A DNA stretch of 12,718 nucleotides, from contig NZ_JBBIRC010000040.1 of NCBI RefSeq assembly GCF_037442045.1, positions 1-12,718 on the forward strand, written 5' to 3'. The notes beneath the pieces are model-generated. The model was given only the letters and a program-made list of their open reading frames with translations. It was not told where the DNA came from and made no database searches. Shown here piece by piece: positions 1-6,736 of this stretch (the stretch's first letter is position 1; every line of letters begins with the position of its first letter). Origin of the DNA: Ferroplasma sp037442045 (lineage in GTDB: Archaea; Thermoplasmatota; Thermoplasmata; Thermoplasmatales; Thermoplasmataceae). Position numbers and translations under genes: made by a program.

Positions 1-2
1 TC

Positions 3-665
3 AATGTTAGAAAGCATGTGGATGAAGGAAATGAAGTATTGAAAGAGGTAAATAAAGCCTCGAGAGGAATTCTTTCTGTTGCAGATGTTTCTACAGAAGA
101 AGGCAGAAACAAGCTTTTCAATGATACCAGAAAAAACTTTGGAGAACCTGATATTCTGGTTAATAATGCAGGTTTAGGAATTTTAGAGCCATTTGAAAGT
201 ATACAGGAAAACCACATGCAGGCAATGTTCAATGCAAATCTATTTTCAACTATATGGATGTCGAAAGAATTTGCTTCCATTTCAAAACACGGAGTTATAA
301 TCAATATAGCTTCATTGGCCGGCATATCTCCATTTCGAGGATTATCTGTATACGGAATGACAAAAGCAGCTATTATAAGCCTCACAAAGTCTATGGCATT
401 GGAGCTCGCATATAAGGGTATAAGGGTGAATGCTGTTGCACCTGGAGTTGTCAAAACAAAGATGGGAGAAAGCCTTCTTCAGGCAATTAAAATGGATGAA
501 GAGATCTTTGCCAAAAAATATACATTGACCGGTAAATTAATAGAACCAGAAGAGGTTGCCGATGCTGTATTGTCCCTGGTATCGATTGAATCCATGACCG
601 GCCAGGTTATAACTATGGACTCCGGAGTTGAACAGATGGTAGTTGATTTTCAGCAAAAATATTAA
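3..665 (+). CDS. Short-chain dehydrogenase/reductase (SDR), 5' end outside window
   Basis: This is an NAD(P)-dependent SDR oxidoreductase whose first codons lie outside the window. The frame is open from base 3 (N-V-R-K-H), so the GTG at 18 is an internal valine and not the start. Counting from that GTG, NNAG is at residues 49-52, the catalytic Ser at 99 (NIAS), the Tyr/Lys pair at 112 and 116 (YGMTK), the PG turn at 142-143, and the usual TGQ-V-I end near 194. The N-terminal TGxxxGxG cofactor loop is missing only because of the window edge. Alignment with the broken copy at 5879-6613 puts about 27 codons outside, giving a normal length near 245 residues. The substrate is not readable; the family includes sugar, 3-oxoacyl and acyl/alkyl-DHAP reductases. 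The gene converges on vapC. Confidence 0.9.
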   Translation, partial: NVRKHVDEGNEVLKEVNKASRGILSVADVSTEEGRNKLFNDTRKNFGEPDILVNNAGLGILEPFESIQENHMQAMFNANLFSTIWMSKEFASISKHGVIINIASLAGISPFRGLSVYGMTKAAIISLTKSMALELAYKGIRVNAVAPGVVKTKMGESLLQAIKMDEEIFAKKYTLTGKLIEPEEVADAVLSLVSIESMTGQVITMDSGVEQMVVDFQQKY

Positions 666-833
666 GTTATTATTCATAAATAATATTTAATATGGAATCA
701 CCCGTTTCCCACTTCCGTATTCATAACCGTTTTATGATAATGACTACAGGTATAGAAACGATCTGGAACTATTGTATACGATAAAATAATACGGTCAGCA
801 CATTGAATTCCTGAAATTTATTTGATATAGATA

Positions 834-866
834 AAAAATATCACATAATTATGTCACTTTTTTTTG
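834..866. terminator. Possible bidirectional terminator between SDR and vapC
   Basis: A perfect 12-base palindrome, ACATAATTATGT, lies at 843-854 between two convergent genes. On the plus strand it is followed by a run of T at 858-866. On the minus strand it is followed by a T run (A run at 834-839). This fits transcription ending from both sides, vapC stopping at 883 and the SDR gene at 665. Archaeal termination depends mainly on the T run, so the role of the palindrome is an inference. Confidence 0.4.
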
Positions 867-882
867 AATAAATATCTTATTT

Positions 883-1281
883 TTATAGCCATATTTTTTT
901 AATTTTATCTATATTATTAAAATCAGAATCCTCAGTAAGTATATTGAATATATTATTATTTAACATCGTTGCAATATGTAAAGAATCCGAGGGTTTCGTT
1001 TTATAATTTAAAATGATTTCAGAGGCTTTTTTATATTCATTTATTGTTAGATCAAGAATATTTGTAAATGGAATCACAGAATTTTTGATAAAATCAATTG
1101 TATCATCAAATTTTATATTGTATTTTTTATAAGAAATATATATAACTTCATCAAATGCCAGGACATTTGTATATGTGTCATAATCATTTAATAATTCTAT
1201 ATATTTAGAATCATAATTATCAGTAAAACAGTTAAGATAAATATAAAAGTTGGCATCTATAAATATATCAGTCAAATTCAT
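883..1281 (-). CDS. vapC: VapC-type PIN-domain toxin (putative RNase)
   Basis: This is a small PIN-fold protein of 132 residues, the usual VapC size. PIN toxins are Mg2+-dependent ribonucleases that cut tRNA, rRNA or mRNA when their antitoxin is lost. The four acidic positions of the active site are visible: Asp9 in FIDANFYIYL, Glu45 in AFDEVIY, Asp99 in PSDSLHIATM, and Asp118/Asp120 in the TEDSDF motif. The ATG at 1279-1281 lies inside the end of the upstream gene, with an overlap of 14 bases (1268-1281), as expected for a translationally coupled antitoxin-toxin pair. The pair is visibly more AT-rich than the enzyme genes around it, which suggests separate acquisition. The RNA target cannot be read from sequence. 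Confidence 0.87.
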   Translation of the reverse strand: MNLTDIFIDANFYIYLNCFTDNYDSKYIELLNDYDTYTNVLAFDEVIYISYKKYNIKFDDTIDFIKNSVIPFTNILDLTINEYKKASEIILNYKTKPSDSLHIATMLNNNIFNILTEDSDFNNIDKIKKIWL

Positions 1282-1513
1282 CCTCCAGCGAATATTTTTT
1301 ACTATTTTGTTTAATATTGTATTTTTCCATTATTTTTTTATGTTCTTTTAAAGAATCAAGGACCTTTTTAATATCCTTTTCTTTTTTTAATTTGTCGATT
1401 ATAATTGTTTTATTAAAGTAAATATTCACATTGTCACCTTCTTTTATACCTGAATCTTCTCTAATGCTTTTGGGTATAATTATATATCCTTTTTTTCCAA
1501 CTTTTATCTCCAT
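1268..1513 (-). CDS. vapB: VapB-type antitoxin with AbrB/SpoVT-like DNA-binding domain
   Basis: This is an 81-residue antitoxin. Residues 1-40, with MEIKVGKKGYIIIPKSIRE and then a short EGDNVNIYF strand, form the swapped-hairpin AbrB/MazE-like DNA-binding fold. The charged helical tail, about residues 41-81, is the expected toxin-binding arm. The frame stays open to 1567, but I place the start at the ATG at 1511-1513 for two reasons: the AbrB domain begins exactly there, and a TATA box at 1536-1543 lies about 26 bases upstream, giving a leaderless message. VapB should neutralise VapC and, as is typical, repress its own promoter. It overlaps vapC by 14 bases. Confidence 0.84.
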   Translation of the reverse strand: MEIKVGKKGYIIIPKSIREDSGIKEGDNVNIYFNKTIIIDKLKKEKDIKKVLDSLKEHKKIMEKYNIKQNSKKYSLEDEFD

Positions 1514-1535
1514 AGTTAAACTAATTCCAACTAAA

Positions 1536-1543
1536 TATTTAAA
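1536..1543 (-). promoter_or_regulatory. TATA box of vapBC
   Basis: On the minus strand this reads TTTAAATA, centred about 26 bases before the vapB ATG, the archaeal spacing from TATA box to transcription start. No Shine-Dalgarno sequence precedes the ATG, so a leaderless transcript is likely. The box lies in the 54 bases between the transposase remnant and vapB. Confidence 0.5.
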
Positions 1544-1567
1544 TTTAATTACATAACCTTCGAGCAT

Positions 1568-1885
1568 TTAACCCATAGATATGAGTTCCTTGAATATATT
1601 TAATAGATTTTCTACCTTCGTTGGGATTGCAGTAAAATACTCTATATTCTCTGATTCAACGATCTTCTCCATCTTTGATAATTCATATATAACTTCATTT
1701 ACTGATATTTTATTATTAAGATTGTTATCTTTTAAAATTTTAAGGATCCTGAACCTTAACGCAATGAATACTGTGAAAAAGATTCCATTTACCTTATTCT
1801 TATCCCTTAAATATCCTTTGTCGGATTCAAGGTCTCCCTTCATTGCCTCAAATACCTGCTCTACTTCTTTCCTTGATTTATACTG
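1568..1885 (-). pseudogene. C-terminal remnant of an IS4-type DDE transposase
   Basis: The minus strand reads open from 1885 to a stop at 1568-1570, about 105 codons. Near its start is Y-K-S-R-K-E-V-E-Q-V-F-E-A-M-K, which matches the IS4-family signature Y-(2)-R-(3)-E-(6)-K exactly; its Glu is the last catalytic acid of the DDE triad. After it come the usual C-terminal elements: a hydrophobic helix (GIFFTVFIALRFRILKIL) and a final basic helix. In-frame TAA codons lie directly upstream (1886-1888), and no coding sequence for the two catalytic Asp residues is visible, so about the first two thirds of the gene is gone. A start at 1843 would give a 91-residue ORF, but it would begin inside the signature and is not a real gene. 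Terminal inverted repeats were not identified. Confidence 0.78.
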
Positions 1886-2063
1886 TTATTATATTATTAG
1901 TGATTATATCCATTAATATTTTGTATATAATTAAAAGGAATAATATATTAATTATATTATTTAATAGGGAGTAGAACTATGTCCAGATCATAAATGATAT
2001 TGTATATCTTTAAAGATCGTTTCGCGTTTCCATCAACGTTGGCATTTAGGCATTTAGCATAAT

Positions 2064-2071
2064 TTTATATA
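2064..2071 (+). promoter_or_regulatory. TATA box of the lipid operon
   Basis: TTTATATA is centred about 25 bases upstream of the GTG at 2092, in the AT-rich gap 1886-2091. No Shine-Dalgarno site precedes the GTG, so this looks like a leaderless promoter for the three-gene operon. The rest of that gap shows only AT-rich DNA and a short gcatttag tandem repeat (about 2042-2057), with no gene. Confidence 0.5.
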
Positions 2072-2091
2072 TATATTATTGTTAATATCCT

Positions 2092-3594
2092 GTGTTAGTT
2101 CCAGTACTATATGGCAATCAGATAACCCGCGATTTTACAGAAGAATTCAATTATATCGAAAACATGTTCGGAATACATACCGAAATGGTATGGGATGGCA
2201 ACAGGAATATAGACGAATCAAAATATTTTACGGAACAAAAATTAAAAAATCTTTTCCCTGAAGGAAGTTTAGATTTGAGCATTAAATCCAGATTCCTGCA
2301 TTCAGCTGGCAAATCTTCCCCCGAAATCCTTGATGCAAGAAATAGAGTTTCAATGTCTATAGTTGACGGTGTTGTTAATCCAGAATACAATAATATTGGT
2401 CAGATAATAGATATTCTAAAAAAATCAGGACTAAAGGCGTCCATATTTGGTGGTGGCACAAATGTTAGTGGATGTTTCAATATGAAGCCTGGATCGCATG
2501 TCCTTGCAATAGACACATCAAAATTGAACAGTGTATCAATTAATGAAAATATGGCAACTGTTGGTTCTGGCACGTATGGTCCAGAATTAGAAAAAGTACT
2601 GAATGCACATGGATATACATGTGGGAATTTCCCAGAATCATTTAACTATTCTACCGTAGGAGGATGGGTAAGCACTCGTGAAAATGGCCAGGAATCAAAC
2701 CAGTACGGCGGAATAGATAATTCAATAATTGCAATCAAGGCTTTAACTTCGGACGGAATAATAATGGACAGGATTGTTCCAAGAGAATCGTCCGGGCTTA
2801 ATGCAAGATCAATATTTTCTTCCAGTGAAGGTAGATACGGGCTCATTGTTGAGGCTACCCTGAAAACTTTTAAATTGCCCGTCAAAAAATTCTTTAAATC
2901 CTATTTTTTTAAAAGTTTTGAAAATGGAATAGACTCGATTAAAACCCTTGAAAAGTTTCCCAGTGTAATGAGATTATCGGATAATACCGAAACAAAAATA
3001 GCTATAGAAAGCTCAAGCAACTCAAACCTTAAGAAATTATTTTTGAACTACCTTGGCATTCGCGGTGTTAAATCCGGTTCATTGCTTGTAGTAATGAATA
3101 ATGATTGCAAATACAGGAGTAAAGTTTACGGAGGAATTTCGGCAGGTACTTACCCGGGCCATCAGTGGCTCAAGGATAGATATTCAAGGCCGGGATTGGC
3201 AAACATTTTGTGGAAACATGGATATGTTCCTGACACTCTCGAAACCTCTGCAGTTTGGGATAAACTTCCAGAACTTTACAGAAGTACACTGGATAAATTT
3301 TACTCTCTGCAAAAGGAATTTGGATTTAAGGGCATTATAATGGCGCATCTCTCTCATATGTATACAACCGGTGCGTGTATTTACTTTACTTTTATAATCC
3401 TATCTGACAATGCTACGGAAGACCTGAGAAACATAAGGAACGCAATAGTTGGAAATTTTGTGAAAAAGGGAGCGGCAATAAGTGACCATCATGGGGCAGG
3501 AACATATTTCCGGCATTATTTAGATCAGGCCACAATAAAGGCACAATCACTGATGGATGATGGTTTGTTTTCCGGGTGGCAAAATGACCAGTGA
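2092..3594 (+). CDS. Alkyl-DHAP-synthase-like FAD-linked oxidase
   Basis: This is a flavoprotein of the VAO/FAD-linked oxidase superfamily (500 residues), most like alkylglycerone-phosphate synthase (AGPS), which swaps the acyl chain of acyl-DHAP for a fatty alcohol to make an ether bond. The FAD-binding domain holds GGGTNVSG at 120-127, STVGGWVSTRENG at 187-199 and SEGRYG at 245-250. The substrate domain holds Arg294 (SVMRLSDN), DTLETSAVWD at 381-390, and Tyr424 within MYTTGACIYF, nearly the same as the AGPS catalytic-Tyr segment. At the AGPS HHH triplet the protein has Asp465-His466-His467. The C-terminus (DDGLFSGWQN) fits the short AGPS end rather than the PGK end of glycolate or lactate oxidases. 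The GTG start is chosen from the TATA spacing. The gene overlaps the next by 11 bases. A different hydroxy-acid or glycerol-phosphate oxidase role remains possible. Confidence 0.82.
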   Translation: MLVPVLYGNQITRDFTEEFNYIENMFGIHTEMVWDGNRNIDESKYFTEQKLKNLFPEGSLDLSIKSRFLHSAGKSSPEILDARNRVSMSIVDGVVNPEYNNIGQIIDILKKSGLKASIFGGGTNVSGCFNMKPGSHVLAIDTSKLNSVSINENMATVGSGTYGPELEKVLNAHGYTCGNFPESFNYSTVGGWVSTRENGQESNQYGGIDNSIIAIKALTSDGIIMDRIVPRESSGLNARSIFSSSEGRYGLIVEATLKTFKLPVKKFFKSYFFKSFENGIDSIKTLEKFPSVMRLSDNTETKIAIESSSNSNLKKLFLNYLGIRGVKSGSLLVVMNNDCKYRSKVYGGISAGTYPGHQWLKDRYSRPGLANILWKHGYVPDTLETSAVWDKLPELYRSTLDKFYSLQKEFGFKGIIMAHLSHMYTTGACIYFTFIILSDNATEDLRNIRNAIVGNFVKKGAAISDHHGAGTYFRHYLDQATIKAQSLMDDGLFSGWQNDQ

Positions 3595-4939
3595 ATTTTC
3601 AATCCATACCAGAAAAAAGGCTATAGATTCCATGGATGGAAATATGTACGATGTGGTAGTAATTGGTGGTGGCATAACCGGTTCAGGGATTGCTAATATT
3701 CTGGCTGAAAATGGTGTAAATACTTTGCTTCTGGAAAAAAATGATTTCGCCTCCGGTACAAGTTCAGGTTCATCTAAACTAGTGCACGGTGGTTTACGCT
3801 ATCTTCAAAATGGAAGACTGCTGGAAGTATTCCGCCTCCTGAAAGAGAGAAATTATCTAATGAATCACACGGATATAGTCACATCATTAGAATTCCACAT
3901 ATTCACCGGTAAGGATATGTGGAACAGTTCAGAACTTGGACTTGGACTTTCCCTTTATAATGTTCTATCCGGAAAACTGGCTCCAGCAAGGCATATTAGA
4001 AATGATGGGAGATATCCAGAAACAATAGATGGCTATTACAGCTATTTTGATGGAATTACCATAGATTCAGTCCTTGTAATTTATAATATAGTTTCAGCAC
4101 AAAATCATGGCGCAACATGCCTGAACTACGTGGAAGCAGTGTCAATAAAAATGGACGGTGAAAATTATGCCGTATCAATTCATGATAATATATCAGGGTC
4201 CAATAAAACAATTATTTCCCGGATAATAATAAACGCGGCTGGCCCCTGGGGAGATAGAATATCGCATATGGCGGGCATTGATCCAGAAGAAAGTTTCAGG
4301 TTAAGCAAAGGAATTCATCTTGTATTTCCCTTCTCTTTATGGGGAAGAAAAAATGCAGCTGTGATCAGGTCTTCCATAGATGGCAGGCAACTCTTCATTA
4401 TCCCTTCTGGAGAAATTGTTTATATTGGAACTACAGATAAATTTACAGAAAACCCGGATGATTTTTCAATAAGCAATGAAGATACAAAATACCTGCTTGA
4501 TAGCCTTAAACCATTGTTCCCTGAATTTGAAGAGGATAAAATAATAACAAGTTTTGCAGGGATAAGGGTTTTATTTGGTTCGGGTGATAATCCCGGAGAA
4601 ATATCAAGGGACTTTAAAATCACAAGGAAAGGAAATTTTATATTTGCCCTTGGAGGCAAACTTACAGATTATCGTGTGGGGAGCAGAAAAGTTGCCAAAA
4701 TAGTCTCTTCCCTCCTGGGAAGAAAGCTGAAAATCAAAAATATGCCATTTATTGACTATTCAAGAAGCGCAGGTAATCTTGATCAGATAATAAAATATGA
4801 ATGCCCTGTGAAGCCCGAAGATATAATGAGGCGCAGGCTTGCCCTGAGAATATATTCTGGAGATTCTGGCAAATTCATGGAGCAGAAGGCTTGTAAATTA
4901 ATGGAGGATGAATATGAGAATACATATCCTGGGAAATAA
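3584..4939 (+). CDS. glpD: GlpD-type FAD-dependent glycerol-3-phosphate dehydrogenase
   Basis: The protein (451 residues) should oxidise sn-glycerol-3-phosphate to DHAP and pass electrons to membrane quinone. It shows the FAD dinucleotide loop GGGITGSGIA at 28-37, the family block GTSSGSSKLVHGGLRYL at 58-74, NAAGPWGD at 217-224, SKGIHLVFP at 241-249, IVYIGTTD at 278-285, SFAGIR at 323-328 and GGKLTDYRVGSRK at 357-369, with a short C-terminal helical part. It is somewhat shorter than bacterial GlpD (about 500). Several usually fixed residues differ: SSR-S is SSGSS, and the YYD...DaRL block reads YFDGITIDSVL without the Arg. I chose the ATG at 3584 because GGGTGG (3574-3579) lies just upstream and the N-terminal RKKAI helix matches GlpD. 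It overlaps the upstream gene by 11 bases and the downstream gene by 26, so all three are probably co-translated. Confidence 0.87.
   Translation: MTSEFSIHTRKKAIDSMDGNMYDVVVIGGGITGSGIANILAENGVNTLLLEKNDFASGTSSGSSKLVHGGLRYLQNGRLLEVFRLLKERNYLMNHTDIVTSLEFHIFTGKDMWNSSELGLGLSLYNVLSGKLAPARHIRNDGRYPETIDGYYSYFDGITIDSVLVIYNIVSAQNHGATCLNYVEAVSIKMDGENYAVSIHDNISGSNKTIISRIIINAAGPWGDRISHMAGIDPEESFRLSKGIHLVFPFSLWGRKNAAVIRSSIDGRQLFIIPSGEIVYIGTTDKFTENPDDFSISNEDTKYLLDSLKPLFPEFEEDKIITSFAGIRVLFGSGDNPGEISRDFKITRKGNFIFALGGKLTDYRVGSRKVAKIVSSLLGRKLKIKNMPFIDYSRSAGNLDQIIKYECPVKPEDIMRRRLALRIYSGDSGKFMEQKACKLMEDEYENTYPGK
4903..4907 (+). promoter_or_regulatory. Shine-Dalgarno site that decides the lipid kinase start
   Basis: GGAGG sits directly against the ATG at 4908, too close to serve it, but six bases before the ATG at 4914. 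The second ATG is therefore the likely start. The site lies inside the 3' end of glpD. Confidence 0.65.
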
Positions 4940-5777
4940 ATATGCCGGTTCTGGAAATGCGCTGAGAATAATGGAAGAAATCAAACACCTGCTTGATGGT
5001 TATGAAGTAACATCGTCATTTACTGAAAAAAACTCTGAAAATTTTATCAATTATATAGAAAAAAATTCAGATATAAAATACCTGATAACTGTTGGTGGGG
5101 ATGGAACAGTAAATTACGCTATACAGGCAGTAGCAGGAAAGAATGTTATTCTAATTCCCGTTTCTGCAGGTACCGGCTCTGATCTGGCCAGAACTACCGG
5201 TCGAGTAAAAATCAGCGAGATCCCGAATATTATTTCTGTTGGGAAATCAAAAAGGATAGACCTGGGTTTAATTCATATAAATGGCAAATCCAGATACTTT
5301 ATAAATATTATGGAAGCAGGGCTGGGTGGAATGGTAATGGTAAAAGTAAACTCTATAAAACATAGAACGGGATTGACATTTATTTATGCTATTCTGTCAG
5401 GCATTATAAGAATAAGGCCAATTGCATCTAATATAATAATTGATAATGAATCATTAAATGAAAAAATAATTGATATAATAATTGCAAATGGCCAGTACTA
5501 TGGAAAGGGAATACATGCATCACCAGATTCTATAATGGATGATGGTTTTTTTAATGTTCACATAATAAAATATATGCCAAAAATCAGAATTTTTTCCAAA
5601 CTTTTATCCCTGCGCAATGGCACATATATTGACGATTCATATGTAATAAATCGAAAGGCAAAGCAAATAAATGTAATCTGCAACAGTCTCATAGAAATAG
5701 ACGGTGAAACTGAGAATGCCTCTTCCTTTACCGTAGAAATGTGCCATAATATGCTTGAACTTTTTCAGTTCCCATGA
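4914..5777 (+). CDS. Diacylglycerol-kinase-like lipid kinase (DAGK_cat/YegS family)
   Basis: This soluble, peripheral lipid kinase (287 residues) should use ATP to phosphorylate a diacylglycerol-like or other lipid alcohol. Seen in order: the N-terminal nucleotide-binding strand and loop ILGNKYAGSG at 5-14, GGDGTVNY at 61-68 (the family's signature), AGTGSDLAR at 85-93 (the usual GTGND with Ser for Asn), ASPDSIMDDGFFNV at 202-215, which carries the conserved DG, and EIDGE at 261-265. The length is normal for bacterial DgkB/YegS proteins. It overlaps glpD by 26 bases and is the last gene of the operon. In this setting it could make a phosphatidic-acid-like lipid from a G3P-type diglyceride, or salvage archaeol-type diethers; sequence does not decide. 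Confidence 0.87.
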   Translation: MRIHILGNKYAGSGNALRIMEEIKHLLDGYEVTSSFTEKNSENFINYIEKNSDIKYLITVGGDGTVNYAIQAVAGKNVILIPVSAGTGSDLARTTGRVKISEIPNIISVGKSKRIDLGLIHINGKSRYFINIMEAGLGGMVMVKVNSIKHRTGLTFIYAILSGIIRIRPIASNIIIDNESLNEKIIDIIIANGQYYGKGIHASPDSIMDDGFFNVHIIKYMPKIRIFSKLLSLRNGTYIDDSYVINRKAKQINVICNSLIEIDGETENASSFTVEMCHNMLELFQFP

Positions 5778-5878
5778 TATTGTTATTGCCCCAACTAACG
5801 TTTAAGCAATAATTTAAATTAATTAAAATGAGCAAATCAATAAAATTTGTTGTAAATATTTGTATTATAAAAAATAAC

Positions 5879-6613
5879 ATGTCTCTTGTAATTGGGTAGG
5901 GTAGAGAAATATGGAGACATATAGCTATTAAAATCGCCGCATCCGGCGGAAAGGCTATTGTCAACGTTAGAAAGAATATTGAGGAAGGCAATGAAACATT
6001 AACCGAAGTCAATAAAATATCGGAAGGAATTCTATCGGTTGCCGATATTTTTACTGAGGAAAGCGGAAATAAAATTTCGGCGATTTCAGGAATAATTTTA
6101 GAGAACCAGACATTCTTATTAACAATGCAGGTTTAGGAATTTTGAGGCCATTTGACAGCATAGGGAAAACCATATGCAGGCAATGTTCAATACAACCTAT
6201 TTTTAACTACCTGGATGTCCAGAGAATTTACACCAAATTCAAAAATGGAGTTTTAATAAATATAGCTTCATTGGCTGGCATTTCCCCATTTTCCATGTTA
6301 TCCGTTTATGGAATGACAAAGGCGGCTATTCTAGGCCTGGTAAAATCCATAGAGCTGGAACTGGCAACCAAGGCCTAACAGTAAATGCTGTAGCACCCGG
6401 AGTTGCCAGAACAAAAATGGGAGATAGCCTGTTACAAATTATGAACATGGAGGGAACAATTTTGCTGAAAAATATACTTTAATCGGGAAACTAATAGAAC
6501 CTGAAGAAGTTGCTGATGCTGTGATGTGCCTGATATCTATTGAATCCCTGACAGGGCAGGTTATAACTATTGATTCCGGAAGTGAACAGGTGTTAACAGA
6601 TTATTTCAGGTAA
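5879..6613 (+). pseudogene. Decayed SDR gene, paralogue of the SDR at 3-665
   Basis: The ATG at 5879 opens M-S-L-V-I-G and then hits TAG at 5897-5899. The next codons (GREIWRHIAIKIAA) are a worn SDR glycine-rich N-terminus. Aligned with the first copy, base 1 of the window matches base 5961. Frame is lost by deletions of one base within about 6070-6106, one near 6162, two more within about 6190-6240 (restoring frame), one near 6375 and one near 6455. Across these breaks the codons for NNAG, NIAS, YGMTK, VNAVAPG and TGQVIT are all still present, and the gene ends at TAA 6611-6613. In the best block (NIAS to the LELA segment) about 30 of 39 residues match the first copy. The fragment 6142-6378 is open by chance and should not be annotated as a protein. 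Confidence 0.9.
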
Positions 6614-6671
6614 AATATTAATGTGCAGACAATAATATTAATATATGATTAAACTGTATATTTTTTATGCA

Positions 6672-6679
6672 ATTATATT
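6672..6679 (+). promoter_or_regulatory. Possible TATA box of the alcohol dehydrogenase
   Basis: ATTATATT is centred about 25 bases before base 6700. A transcript starting there would carry a leader of about 37 bases holding the palindrome at 6700-6717 and the ribosome binding site. The assignment rests on spacing only. Confidence 0.35.
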
Positions 6680-6699
6680 GTATAACTAATTTATCTGTG

Positions 6700-6717
6700 T
6701 TTTTTGCCGGCAAAAAA
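6700..6717 (+). promoter_or_regulatory. Perfect 18-base palindrome, possible operator
   Basis: TTTTTTGCCGGCAAAAAA is an exact inverted repeat with no spacer. It lies between the presumed TATA box and the ribosome binding site of the alcohol dehydrogenase, at the predicted transcription start. Dyads in this position often bind a dimeric repressor. A hairpin in the leader RNA is the other reading. No regulator gene is seen nearby. Confidence 0.45.
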
Positions 6718-6723
6718 GCAATT

Positions 6724-6728
6724 GGAGG
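6724..6728 (+). promoter_or_regulatory. Shine-Dalgarno site of the alcohol dehydrogenase
   Basis: GGAGG lies eight bases before the ATG at 6737. It lies inside the longer frame that could begin with TTG at 6704, so it argues for the ATG as the true start. Confidence 0.7.
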
Positions 6729-6736
6729 GAACTTCT

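Noticed and set aside
1581..1916. A 111-codon plus-strand frame opposite the transposase remnant.
   Set aside because: It is a shadow; the minus strand carries the IS4 signature, and the plus reading has no recognisable motif.
2041..2058. Tandem gcatttag repeat before the lipid operon.
   Set aside because: Only two short copies in AT-rich DNA; it could easily be chance.
3557..3583. Earlier ATG starts for glpD at 3557 and 3560.
   Set aside because: The added residues do not resemble a GlpD N-terminus, and the GGGTGG site serves the ATG at 3584.
3557..3600. Reading the next frame at the end of the AGPS-like gene gives F-P-G-G-K, like the PGK end of glycolate/lactate oxidases, suggesting a frameshift in TTTT.
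   Set aside because: The in-frame end DDGLFSGWQN aligns with the short D-P-N-N-I-F end of AGPS, and the overlap with the glpD start explains the other frame.
5783..5812. Seven-base inverted repeat (TTATTGC and GCAATAA) after the lipid kinase as a terminator.
   Set aside because: The stem is short, the loop is long and no T run follows, so support is too weak.
5935..5948. Small GC hairpin, CGCCG and CGGCG with a four-base loop.
   Set aside because: It lies within the former coding part of the SDR pseudogene (Ala-Ala-Ser-Gly-Gly codons) and is explained by it.
6704..6736. TTG start that would extend the alcohol dehydrogenase by 11 residues.
   Set aside because: The extension reads through the palindrome and ribosome binding site, and the family begins at MWYFRSP.
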